Part shown: positions 43,886-52,073 of the stretch, in pieces
How the letters are laid out: each line of letters begins with the position of its first letter
How positions within the stretch are numbered: the first letter of the stretch is position 1
Assembly: GCA_001664505.1 (NCBI GenBank)
Contig: CP011806.1
Span: 3,884,815 to 3,948,814, forward strand
DNA from: Acidobacteria bacterium Mor1
Lineage (GTDB): Bacteria > Acidobacteriota > Polarisedimenticolia > Polarisedimenticolales > Polarisedimenticolaceae
DNA length: 64,000 nt
Direction: 5' to 3'
Made by a program: the position numbers and the translations under genes
Notes under the pieces: generated by a model
What the model saw: only the letters and a program-made list of their open reading frames with translations
The model's database searches: none
Told to the model about the DNA's origin: nothing

Positions 43886-46800
43886 CTAGGGCAGTTCGTC
43901 CCCGCAGGCGTTGGCGCTCTCGACCAGGTAGAAGTAGCTGCGGGCATCGCCCGCCTGGTTGAGGTCCTCGAACATCAGGCCGCCGACGTCGTCCTGGAGT
44001 TCGAAGCCGTTTTCCGCCGATTCCGAGCGGTAGACCCGGTAGGAGGCGGCGCCTCCTGCGGACTGCCAGCTCAGCCGCACGTGGGCGTGGTTGATCATGG
44101 TCAGCTGCAGGCTGTCCACCGCGTCGGGCAGCGGCCGCGAAGTGGTTTCGTCGGCATGCATCCGCACCAGGTTCTGATCCATGGCGCCGCCGTTGGCCGG
44201 GCCGCCGCCGCAGGTTTCGTCGGTTTCCGCCCGCACCACGTAGTAGAGGTCCCGGTCGGTGGGAGCGCTCAGGTCGTTGTGCGAGGTGCCGGTCATGCCC
44301 GAGGCGACCAGGTTGCCCGGCCCCGGGGTGAAGTCCGGAGTTTCTCCGCGGTACAGCGCGTAGGTTCCGGTCGCGCCGCTACCCCAGGAGATGGCCGGTT
44401 CCCAGCTGACGGTCACGCCGTCGGCGCCGCAGGCGTCGTTGTCGAAGGCGCCGGTGGCGCCGGCGAAGCTCGGATCCGCGCCGCAGCTACCGCAGGCGGC
44501 GAAGTCCGGAAGCGACCCATCCTTGAAGATGATGTCGTCGACGTTCCAGCCGCCGTACTGCAGCGATTCGTCGGAGACCTGGGTGAACTGCAGCTGCACA
44601 CCCGGCTGTCCGTCGACAAAGATGCCGACATCCGCCTCGACCAGCTGATAGTTCGATTCGTTGTAGGTGTCGCCGGTGCTGCGGAAGATGATCTGGCCGG
44701 TGCCGTTGTAGAACAACAGCAGCCGGGCGGAGTCATCCTCGTGCACCCGCAGCTGACGGCGGTAGAGCAGCTTGGTGTTGGTCCAGCCGGTGCCGTCGAG
44801 CAGCGGCGAGGTGGCCTGTTCGTTGATGTCCGGCTCGTAGTCGCCGCCGAAGCCGCCCTGGCCGCTCAGGTCGTGACCCAGGATGCCCTGGTTGTTGTAG
44901 GCGTCGGTCGGGTCGCTGCCGCCTGAAGAGCCACCCTGGCCCTGAGGCGCGCCGATCTCCCACTCGCCGCCGAGGCTCCAGCCGCCGGCGCCGTTCTCGA
45001 AGGTCTCCTGGTAGTAAAGGCCCGGGATGTCCCAGGTGTGTACCGGTACTGCCGAGCCGCCCAGGTCGGCGACCGCCACGTTGCCGTGGATGTCGGTGCT
45101 GGTCACCCGCAGGTAGAAGGACTGGCACATGTCGAGCTGGTTCAGGATGGCGCTGTGCTGCGTCACGTCGGAGGTGGAGCTCCAGACCTGGCCCATGGCG
45201 GGGGTCGGCCCCCACTCGACCATGGTGTCCCCGGGTTCGTCGGTGTCGAAGCGCACGGTCATGCGCTGGTCGGTGATGTCGGTGACGTGCAGGTTCGTGA
45301 TCTGCGGGCCGGCGCAGTCGATGGTCGCGGTGTCGAAGGAGATGCCCGGTGCGCCGGTGCCCACGTCGCCGTCGACGTAGGTCGCGGTCAGCACGTCGCC
45401 GCTCTGTACCTGGAGTACGCCGTCGCTGGATGCGCCGCCGGTAGCCAGGGTTATCGCCCCGGTGAACACCGAGGTGTTGGGCCCGGTCTCGGTCAGCAGT
45501 ACCGCCTCGGGCTGGGTCTCGCTGGTCGAGGTGACCTCGACCATGATCGAGTCGGCGTTGTTGGAATCGCCGTTGAGGTCGAGATCGACCAGCTCGATGC
45601 CGGCGGTGGCGCTACAGGAATAGGCGTTGGACAAGACGTCGATCTGGCCGGCATGGCATGGCTGCGGTCCGTTGCCGAAGTCGCCGTAGGTCTCGAAGAA
45701 GAAGTACTGGCCGCCGTTGTCATCCCCCTCGGCGTTCTCGTAGGGGTCGGCACTGGCTACCTCGAAGTAGTAGATCGTGCATTCCTGCAGCCCCGTGATC
45801 GTCACACCGTGGTCGGTCACGTCGGCGGCGGAACTCGCCTCGAGGGTCGGAGGCACCCCTTCGCCGTAGCGCACGAAGCTGTCGCTGGCCTCGTCGGTGG
45901 TCCAGCGAATGGTGGCGCTGCTGGTGCTGATGTCGTCGGTGTGAACGTTGCTGATCAGCGGGCCGACGCAATCGGCCGCGGCGGTATCGACCTTGGGGAC
46001 GTTGATCCCGCCCTCGCCGTCGTCGGCATCGATGTAGGTGGCGGTCATGGTGTCCCCGTGAGACACCTGGAGCAGGCCGTCGCTGGCCGGCGCGCCTCCG
46101 TCGGTGGTGACCGTGCCGCGGAAGACGCCTGAGGTGGCGCTGGTCTCCAAGAGCGTGATGATCTCCGGAGTGGTTTCACTGTCCGAGGTCAGTTCGATGG
46201 TCATCGAACCGGTGCCCCGCATATCGGTATCCGAGACCGTCAGGTTCAGGGTGCCCTGACACGAAGCGGCGAGCTGCTTGATCGCCATCAACCCGTCGGA
46301 GGTCTGGCTGCGCAGCACCGCCTCGTAGGCGTCGACCCGGCCGGTGCCGAAGGTGTTGTCCTTGCCCGGCGCGCCCAGGTCGATCGACGAATCCTCGAGG
46401 ATGAACTTGATGTCGTCGTGGGTCAGGCCCGGGTTGGCGGAGATCATCATCGCCACCGCGCCGGCAACGTGGGGAGTTGCCATCGACGTGCCCGACTTGA
46501 AGCTGTAGCCGGAGCAGATGTTGTGGCTCTTGGTGCTGACGCCCGGTGCGGAGACATCGGGCTTGATCAGCCCCGGCGGGTAGGGATGGTCGCCGAACTC
46601 GGGGACATCCTGCCAGGTGACCGGCCCGCGGCTGGTGAACGAGGCGGCCGCCTCGTTGCAGTCGGTGGCGCCGACGGTGATGATCCGCGGGACATCGCCC
46701 GGGGTGCGGACGTTGTCCGGGTCGTTGCCGGTACCCTCATTGCCCGCAGCGACGACCATCGCCGTTCCCAGGTCGATGGTGTTCTCGCTGTTGATGCGCC

Positions 46801-47821
46801 AGGTGGCGCGGTCGGGGTTCTGGTTGTGGGGCCAGCCGAGGCTCATCGAGATGGCGTCGGCGCCGTTCTCGGCGGCGTACTGCATGGCGTTCCACACGTC
46901 GGGCTCGTCGGAGAAGCTGAGGCCGACGCGAATGATCATGATCTCGGCGTCGGGGGCCATGCCCGCCTGGGTGCCGCTGGTGCCGTCGCCGGCCACGGTG
47001 CCCGCGCAGTGGGAGCCGTGGGAGTTGTCGTCGCTGGGGCGGTTGTCCCCCTGGTCGAAATCCCAGCCGACCAGATCGTCGACGAGGCCGTTGCCGTCGT
47101 CGTCGATGCCGTTCTCATCATCGGGATCCATCACGACGCCGTCGCCGTCGAGGTCTTCGCCCGGGTTGACCCAGACCTGGTTGGCGATATCGGGGTGGGT
47201 CCAGCAGACACCGGAGTCGATCACGGCGATCACCGCGCCTTCGCCGGTGTTGGAGAACTCGTCCCACACCAGGGGCGCACCCATCAGGTCGGTGCCGCAC
47301 TCGATCTCCGAGGGCTCGACCGGATCGTCGAAGAAGGTGCGGTCCGGCTCCATGAACACCGGGCGTTCGACGAACACGTCGACCTTGGGCGCCCAGTTGA
47401 TGCGCGCGACTTCGTCGAAGCGAGTCAGGCGGCGGATGTCGCCTGCGGTCAGTTCCGCGGCGACGATGTTGCCGATCCACAGCAGCCGGATGTCCCGCGC
47501 CCGGCCTTCCCGTTCGGCCTGGGACACGAGTTCACGGACACGTTGCTGAGTCGCGTCGGCATGTTGCTTCAACGCACCGATCAAACGGTAGCGCCGTTCG
47601 TCGCGGTTCACGATGCCGTCGGCCAGCGAACGCAGACGCTCGCCGGCGAGTTGATCGCCGAGGATGATGCTGACCGGGATCAGTTCATCGGGTGCGGCGG
47701 TCTCGAGGACTTGCGGAAGCTCGCCGGTCAGCTTGCTCGGAATCTCGGCGGCGAAGGTGCTCGACGTGATGCTGAGACAGACCAGCAGGGCGAGCGCGAA
47801 ACGGGTCGCGGCGTGGCGCAT
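43886..47821 (-). CDS. Large secreted S8 (subtilisin) peptidase with multiple C-terminal domains
   Basis: 1311 aa. The ATG at 47821 has GGGGGG upstream; a longer frame lacks it. A signal peptide precedes an inhibitor-I9-like prodomain (about 40-165). The S8 triad is complete: Asp in AVIDSGVCW (about 200), His in NSHGSHCAGTVAG (about 271), Ser in GTSMATPHVAG (about 445). The 850-residue C-terminus is repetitive, with paired Ig-like blocks (TVSDTDMRGTGSMTIELTS; DLDLNGDSNNADSIMVEVTS) each followed by a fibronectin-like block, then an accessory domain (GAGGWSLGGEWEIG) and two fibronectin-like modules (TYALYRGETPD; SYRVYRSESAE). It is predicted extracellular. It likely has its own terminator. Confidence 0.93.
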   Translation of the reverse strand: MRHAATRFALALLVCLSITSSTFAAEIPSKLTGELPQVLETAAPDELIPVSIILGDQLAGERLRSLADGIVNRDERRYRLIGALKQHADATQQRVRELVSQAEREGRARDIRLLWIGNIVAAELTAGDIRRLTRFDEVARINWAPKVDVFVERPVFMEPDRTFFDDPVEPSEIECGTDLMGAPLVWDEFSNTGEGAVIAVIDSGVCWTHPDIANQVWVNPGEDLDGDGVVMDPDDENGIDDDGNGLVDDLVGWDFDQGDNRPSDDNSHGSHCAGTVAGDGTSGTQAGMAPDAEIMIIRVGLSFSDEPDVWNAMQYAAENGADAISMSLGWPHNQNPDRATWRINSENTIDLGTAMVVAAGNEGTGNDPDNVRTPGDVPRIITVGATDCNEAAASFTSRGPVTWQDVPEFGDHPYPPGLIKPDVSAPGVSTKSHNICSGYSFKSGTSMATPHVAGAVAMMISANPGLTHDDIKFILEDSSIDLGAPGKDNTFGTGRVDAYEAVLRSQTSDGLMAIKQLAASCQGTLNLTVSDTDMRGTGSMTIELTSDSETTPEIITLLETSATSGVFRGTVTTDGGAPASDGLLQVSHGDTMTATYIDADDGEGGINVPKVDTAAADCVGPLISNVHTDDISTSSATIRWTTDEASDSFVRYGEGVPPTLEASSAADVTDHGVTITGLQECTIYYFEVASADPYENAEGDDNGGQYFFFETYGDFGNGPQPCHAGQIDVLSNAYSCSATAGIELVDLDLNGDSNNADSIMVEVTSTSETQPEAVLLTETGPNTSVFTGAITLATGGASSDGVLQVQSGDVLTATYVDGDVGTGAPGISFDTATIDCAGPQITNLHVTDITDQRMTVRFDTDEPGDTMVEWGPTPAMGQVWSSTSDVTQHSAILNQLDMCQSFYLRVTSTDIHGNVAVADLGGSAVPVHTWDIPGLYYQETFENGAGGWSLGGEWEIGAPQGQGGSSGGSDPTDAYNNQGILGHDLSGQGGFGGDYEPDINEQATSPLLDGTGWTNTKLLYRRQLRVHEDDSARLLLFYNGTGQIIFRSTGDTYNESNYQLVEADVGIFVDGQPGVQLQFTQVSDESLQYGGWNVDDIIFKDGSLPDFAACGSCGADPSFAGATGAFDNDACGADGVTVSWEPAISWGSGATGTYALYRGETPDFTPGPGNLVASGMTGTSHNDLSAPTDRDLYYVVRAETDETCGGGPANGGAMDQNLVRMHADETTSRPLPDAVDSLQLTMINHAHVRLSWQSAGGAASYRVYRSESAENGFELQDDVGGLMFEDLNQAGDARSYFYLVESANACGDELP

Positions 47822-47984
47822 GGTTTCCCCCCTTGAAGCGGTCGGAGCGCCGGCTTCCCGCCAGGGTTGCGGCGCCTTTCCCCTTTCGATTACCACCCGT
47901 TTTGCAGCAGGTCAACCGGAATCACCGCTGTACGGCGCCGAGGTATGATCCGCAGCAACCCTGCGAACCTCACGGAGGCGATCC

Positions 47985-48596
47985 ATGGCGACGCTCTACA
48001 AGTACCGGACCCTGGACAACTGGAAGTTCCTGATGGACATCGTGCTGCATCGCCGGCTGTTTGCCGCGCCTTTTCGCGATCTCAACGACCCGATGGAGGG
48101 GCGCTACCGCTACCGCGGAGACGAGGTCAGCCGCGCGTTTCGCCGCGCCCTCAGTGAATCGAAGAACTACTGGCGCATCTGTTCACTGAGCCGCAATCCG
48201 GTCAACACGTTGATGTGGTCCTACTACGGCGGCGGTCATTCGGGGGTGGCCCTCGGCGTCGACGTCGCCGAGGACCCCGAGGTGCGTGTAGAGCCCGTGT
48301 TCTATGACAACGAGATCAACATCGGCGAAGATCACCTGCACCGGGATCCATTGGATGTGGCTGTAGAGGTCTTGTCCCAGAAACAGTACGGCTGGGTGCA
48401 CGAAGACGAGGTGCGGGTGTTTTCGCCGCAACCCTTCGTCGAGGTTCAGCTGCGAGAGGTGCGTCTCGGGTGTCAGGTCGCCGCGGCCGACGAGCAGCTG
48501 ATCCGCACGCTGGTCGAGCGCGCGGACAGTGCGGTGCCGGTACACAAGGTGGAGCGCAGCGAGTTGGACCGCCCCCTGGACGAGCTCGACGGCTAG
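47985..48596 (+). CDS. DUF2971-family protein
   Basis: 203 aa, ATG at 47985 with GGAGG six bases upstream. N-terminal LYKYRTLDNWKFLMDIVLHRRLFAAPFRDLNDPMEGRYRYRG and WRICSLSRNPVNTLMWSYYGGGHSGVALGVDV are typical of DUF2971, a family scattered in bacteria and often in defence or stress-linked contexts, with unknown function. It is divergent from the S8 peptidase gene and convergent with a small membrane-protein gene, whose stop overlaps its own by four bases. Confidence 0.8.
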   Translation: MATLYKYRTLDNWKFLMDIVLHRRLFAAPFRDLNDPMEGRYRYRGDEVSRAFRRALSESKNYWRICSLSRNPVNTLMWSYYGGGHSGVALGVDVAEDPEVRVEPVFYDNEINIGEDHLHRDPLDVAVEVLSQKQYGWVHEDEVRVFSPQPFVEVQLREVRLGCQVAAADEQLIRTLVERADSAVPVHKVERSELDRPLDELDG

Positions 48597-48898
48597 CCGT
48601 GGTCCAGTTCGACCTCGATCCCGCCGATGAAGCCTGAGGCGATGTTGTAGACCAGGGCGGTCAGCACGCCGCTGATGAAGCCCATGGCGCCGTAGAGGAT
48701 CGGCCCGACGAAAACGCCCATCATCCCCATCAGGGCTCCGGGGATCATCGTCCCCCCCTGATCCGAGGCCAGACCGGCAAACAGGCCCAGCATCCCGAAC
48801 AGGCTCATGAACAGCCCGGCGACCAGGCCGATTGCCCCGTAGATACAGCCCATGATCTTGCCCGCCGAGAGCACGCCGATCTTGCGAATCGTGGTCAT
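48593..48898 (-). CDS. Small glycine-rich integral membrane protein
   Basis: 101 aa, ATG at 48898 with GGGAGG six bases upstream. Two or three hydrophobic, Gly-rich membrane segments (GKIMGCIYGAIGLVAGLFMSLFGMLGLFAGL and MIPGALMGMMGVFVGPILYGAMGFISGVLTALVYNIASGFIGGI) with a short acidic C-terminus. Similar small proteins starting VRKIGVLSAGKI are common in diverse bacteria and are uncharacterised. Function unknown. Confidence 0.8.
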   Translation of the reverse strand: MTTIRKIGVLSAGKIMGCIYGAIGLVAGLFMSLFGMLGLFAGLASDQGGTMIPGALMGMMGVFVGPILYGAMGFISGVLTALVYNIASGFIGGIEVELDHG

Positions 48899-49343
48899 CC
48901 AAAACCTCCCTGTCTTCGTGTTCTTCTCAATACCCGCGAGGTAGTCCGCTATTCGCCCGGCTCTGGCCGGGGCGTCCTAAGTGACCGTCCTGTAGTTATT
49001 TGCGGGAATCTGGCTGGCCGCGATCCCCGTGTGGCCGGCCCCGCCGCCGGGACCTCTCGAAGAAAAACCCGAAAAAGTCCGTGACCGGCGAAACCTCCGG
49101 GCTCCTTCCCTTCTGTACTCACTGAACGGCGCGAGAAAGCGCCCGAACAAGGAGACCGAGACCATGACCAAGCTAATCGACGCCGCCTTCGCCAAAGCCT
49201 TCGCCAGCCTGACCTTCGCCTAGATCGGCGACCGTCTGACGACCTGACCGATCCACCAGCCCGCGCCCCCGCTGACCGCGGCGGTTCGGCGACCAGGCCT
49301 GCGCTATGGTGCCCCCGAACGCACGAAGCGTCCGGAGGACACC
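48899..49343. other. Intergenic region with only a 19-codon candidate ORF
   Basis: 445 bases separate the small membrane-protein gene (minus) from the O-methyltransferase gene (plus). Apart from the short ORF at 49164-49223, I see nothing I can support: no tRNA, no strong hairpin with a T tract. A stretch at about 49060-49090 is A-rich relative to its surroundings. Confidence 0.6.
49164..49223 (+). CDS. Candidate 19-aa small protein or leader peptide
   Basis: ATG at 49164 with AAGGAG ten bases upstream encodes MTKLIDAAFAKAFASLTFA and stops at TAG 49221. The peptide is hydrophobic and amphipathic, with Phe every three to five residues (AFAKAFASLTF), resembling a small membrane-interacting helix. 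The DNA shows a repeated GCCTTCGCC element. No peptide family is recognised. Alternatives are an attenuation leader for the downstream methyltransferase or chance. The ribosome site is the main evidence. Confidence 0.4.
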   Translation: MTKLIDAAFAKAFASLTFA

Positions 49344-50003
49344 GTGGGCCACTTCACTCTGGGGCTGGGAGAGAAACTCCAGCAGTACCTGTTGGATCAC
49401 TCGCTACGCGAGCCGGAGATCTGCCGCCGGCTGCGCGGCTACACCCTCGAGATGCCCAACGCGGCGATGCTCAGCTCGCCGGAACAGGTCCAACTCCTGG
49501 CGCTCCTCTGCGGCATGCTGGGAGCCCGCCGGGGCCTCGAGATCGGCACCTTCACCGGCTACACCACCCTGCGCCTGACCCTGGCGCTCCCCGAACTCGA
49601 GATGATCTGTTGCGACGTCAGCGAGGAGTACACCTCGGTGGGCCGCACTTACTGGCAGGAGGCCGGCGTCTCCGACCGCGTCGATCTCCGCCTGGCCCCG
49701 GCCGGCGACACCCTTGACCGGTTGCTGGCCGAGGGAGCCCGGGACAGCTTCGATTTCGCCTACATCGACGCCGACAAGACCGGCTACCGGGGCTACATCG
49801 AGCGGGCGCTGCAGCTGGTGCGGCCCGGCGGCCTGATCGCCGTGGACAACACCCTCTGGGGGGGCGCGGTGGCCGATCCCGCGGAGCAGGACGAGGACAC
49901 CGTGGCCCTGCGGGAGCTCAACCGCTGGCTACACGGCCTCGAGGCCTGCGATCTCTCGATGGTGCCGGTGGGAGACGGGCTGACGCTCCTGCGCCGCCGC
50001 TGA
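49344..50003 (+). CDS. O-methyltransferase (class I SAM, CCoAOMT-like family 3)
   Basis: 219 aa, GTG start with CGGAGGA six bases upstream. SAM-binding motif I GLEIGTFTGYTTLRLTLAL (about 65-85), acidic loop MICCDVSEE, DFAYIDADKTGYRGYIERAL (motif with metal ligands) and GGLIAVDNTLWGGAV, all characteristic of cation-dependent caffeoyl-CoA O-methyltransferase-like enzymes. The natural acceptor is likely a catechol but cannot be named. It follows the candidate small ORF. Confidence 0.92.
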   Translation: MGHFTLGLGEKLQQYLLDHSLREPEICRRLRGYTLEMPNAAMLSSPEQVQLLALLCGMLGARRGLEIGTFTGYTTLRLTLALPELEMICCDVSEEYTSVGRTYWQEAGVSDRVDLRLAPAGDTLDRLLAEGARDSFDFAYIDADKTGYRGYIERALQLVRPGGLIAVDNTLWGGAVADPAEQDEDTVALRELNRWLHGLEACDLSMVPVGDGLTLLRRR

Positions 50004-50225
50004 TCCCGCTCTATCTGCCCGGTTCGCCGCTCCCGGCCGGCTGCCGGGGGCCCGCTGTCGGCGTGTCGCGACATGTCGGATCCTGGTGTCGGTTCTCGCG
50101 ACGACGGCAGGGTAGGCCACTTGAGGTTATTGGGGTCTCTCGCGGTTCTCGACGGTCGTTTCCTACCGTTGCTCTATGGCACGCAACTTGACTACTGCTC
50201 CTCGCGAACTCTTCGAGGAGAACCC

Positions 50226-52007
50226 ATGTCGCGAGTTTCGGAAGCCAGAGTCACCGACGAAGATGCCTGGTGCGTGACCCGTTTCCTGGCAGGCCTGGTC
50301 ATGTCGGGTTTGCTGATGTTGCCGGCGGCGGCAGCGTCCCCGTTCCACCGTGACGTCTCGCCGGATCGCTCGGGTGGCGGTACCCCGGCGGCCGCCGCCG
50401 ATGCGGCGCCGGTACCGAAGATGGGCGATGCACTGCGGGAACTCTCGGAAACCCGCCGCTCGACGCCGGTGGACGTGATCGTGACCTATCGCCCCGGCCG
50501 GGAGCGGGCGGCGACGGCGCGGCTCCAGCGCGACGGATCCGCCGGTGAGATGTTGCGACAGTTCCGCGCGCTGCCGATGCGGGTGACCCGGGTGCCCGCA
50601 GACCGGTTGGCGGAACTGGCGGCCGATCCGGACGTGCTCTCGATCTCTCCCGACGGCATCGTCGAGGGGCATTCGTCGATTGCGCGGCGCACCGCCAACC
50701 TCCCCGGCAGTAACGTGGACTACAGCATCGTCAGTTCGGGAATCGGGGTTGCCGTGCTCGACTCGGGCGTCGGTTTCCATACCGACATCTGGCCGGCCGC
50801 GCGGCAGTTCGATTTCACCTACAACGGCACGCCGGTACCGGGAGCCGGAGACCCCTACGGTCACGGTTCTCACGTCGCAGGCATCATCGCCGGCGACGGC
50901 TACGGTTCGGACAAGGGCAAGTACCGGGGTGTGGCCCCCTACAGCGATCTGCTGTCCCTGCGGGTGCTCGATGCCCAGGGCCGGGGCAAGGTCTCCGACG
51001 TGATCGCCGCCATCGACTGGCTGCTGCTGAACGCCGCGCAGCACAACGTGCGCATCGTCAACCTCTCGATCGGCAAGGCGGTCGAGGAGTCCAACGAGAC
51101 CGATCCGCTGGTGCTGGCGGTCGAGCGGCTGTGGGACGCGGGCCTGGTAGTCGTGGTCTCCGCCGGCAACTACGGCCGCGACGGCGCGTTTACCATCACC
51201 AGCCCCGGCAACTCCCGCAAGGTCATCACCGTCGGCTCGGTGACCGACAACGGGACGCCGGGGTTCGCCGACGACTACGTCTCGACCTTCTCCTCCCAGG
51301 GGCCCACCGGCTTCGACCACGTGCTCAAGCCGGACCTGCTGGCCCCCGGCAACCGCTACGTCGCGCCGACCAGTTTCGAGGGCTCCCTCAGTAACCTGCT
51401 CTCCGATCGCCTGCGGGACTGCGGCAAGACGGTGTGCTCCGGCAAGTACCTGGAGCTCTCCGGCACCAGCATGGCCGCGGCGATGGTCTCCGGCGCGGCG
51501 GCCAAGATGCTCGAGGCCGATGCGACCCTGACGCCGGCGACGATCAAGGCGCGGCTGATGCGTTCGGCCCGGGATATCGACGGGCACATGACCGCCACCG
51601 GCGCCGGCGTGCTGGATCTGCAGGCCGCGCTGGCCGAAACCGGAACCGCCGCCGAGGCGCTCTCACCCAAACTGGTGCGGGTCGACAACCCGCCGCTGAT
51701 CCTGCTCGAGGACACCGCCACCCTGTGGGGCGGCGAGCAGTGGGACTCCGCCTATCTATGGGCCGACGCCGATCAGTTCCAGGGCTTCAACGCCATGGGC
51801 GCGACCGCTTATCTGTGGGCGGATGCCTATCTATGGGCCGACGGCTACCTCTGGGCGGACGGCTACCTGTGGGCCGACGGGTACCTCTGGGCCGATGGCT
51901 ATCTGTGGGCTGACGGCTATCTCTGGGCCGACGCGGTCAAGGACATGGATCCGCTGATGTGGATCGGGGCCTCGAGCCTGCGCCTGGAAGACGACGACGT
52001 CGACTGA
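50226..52007 (+). CDS. Secreted S8 (subtilisin) peptidase with tandem YLWAD tail
   Basis: 593 aa, ATG at 50226 after GAGGAG. A signal peptide (TRFLAGLVMSGLLMLPAAAA) and prodomain (VDVIVTYRPGRE; about 75-150) precede the S8 domain: Asp in AVLDSGVGF (about 179), His in YGHGSHVAGIIAG (about 216), Ser in SGTSMAAAMVSGAAAKML (about 415). The C-terminus (about 505-570) carries one isolated and seven tandem hexapeptides [AG]YLWAD, followed by VKDMDPLMWIGASSLRLEDDDVD. It lacks the large accessory domains of the other subtilase nearby. Tail function unknown; an anchoring, sorting or self-assembly role is inference. Confidence 0.93.
   Translation: MSRVSEARVTDEDAWCVTRFLAGLVMSGLLMLPAAAASPFHRDVSPDRSGGGTPAAAADAAPVPKMGDALRELSETRRSTPVDVIVTYRPGRERAATARLQRDGSAGEMLRQFRALPMRVTRVPADRLAELAADPDVLSISPDGIVEGHSSIARRTANLPGSNVDYSIVSSGIGVAVLDSGVGFHTDIWPAARQFDFTYNGTPVPGAGDPYGHGSHVAGIIAGDGYGSDKGKYRGVAPYSDLLSLRVLDAQGRGKVSDVIAAIDWLLLNAAQHNVRIVNLSIGKAVEESNETDPLVLAVERLWDAGLVVVVSAGNYGRDGAFTITSPGNSRKVITVGSVTDNGTPGFADDYVSTFSSQGPTGFDHVLKPDLLAPGNRYVAPTSFEGSLSNLLSDRLRDCGKTVCSGKYLELSGTSMAAAMVSGAAAKMLEADATLTPATIKARLMRSARDIDGHMTATGAGVLDLQAALAETGTAAEALSPKLVRVDNPPLILLEDTATLWGGEQWDSAYLWADADQFQGFNAMGATAYLWADAYLWADGYLWADGYLWADGYLWADGYLWADGYLWADAVKDMDPLMWIGASSLRLEDDDVD
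51807..51932 (+). repeat. Seven tandem 18-bp repeats encoding [AG]YLWAD
   Basis: Seven perfect hexacodon units run from 51807 to 51932, plus one separated unit at 51750-51767. The amino acids are invariant except the first (Ala or Gly), whereas synonymous codons vary: TAT/TAC, CTG/CTA/CTC, GCG/GCC/GCT and GAT/GAC. This points to selection on the peptide rather than recent DNA slippage. Confidence 0.95.
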
Positions 52008-52024
52008 ACCGTCGACGAAGCCTG

Positions 52025-52069
52025 AACGGCCGGCACCGGTTGCATTCCGGCGCCGGCCGTTTTCTTTTT
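52025..52069 (+). terminator. Intrinsic terminator of the YLWAD subtilase gene
   Basis: AACGGCCGGC-A-CCGG (52025-52039) pairs with CCGG-C-GCCGGCCGTT (52047-52061) across one mismatch and a seven-base loop, followed by TTTCTTTTTC. It lies 18 bases after the stop. A textbook plus-strand terminator; the opposite-strand gene starts its stop at 52074. Confidence 0.88.
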
Positions 52070-52073
52070 CGGC

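Noticed and set aside
46418-47836. Plus-strand open frame of 472 codons opposite the S8 peptidase
   Set aside because: The minus strand contains the complete catalytic triad; the antisense product is low-complexity.
51807-51932. CRISPR-like array
   Set aside because: The units are contiguous 18-bp codon repeats without spacers, inside a reading frame.
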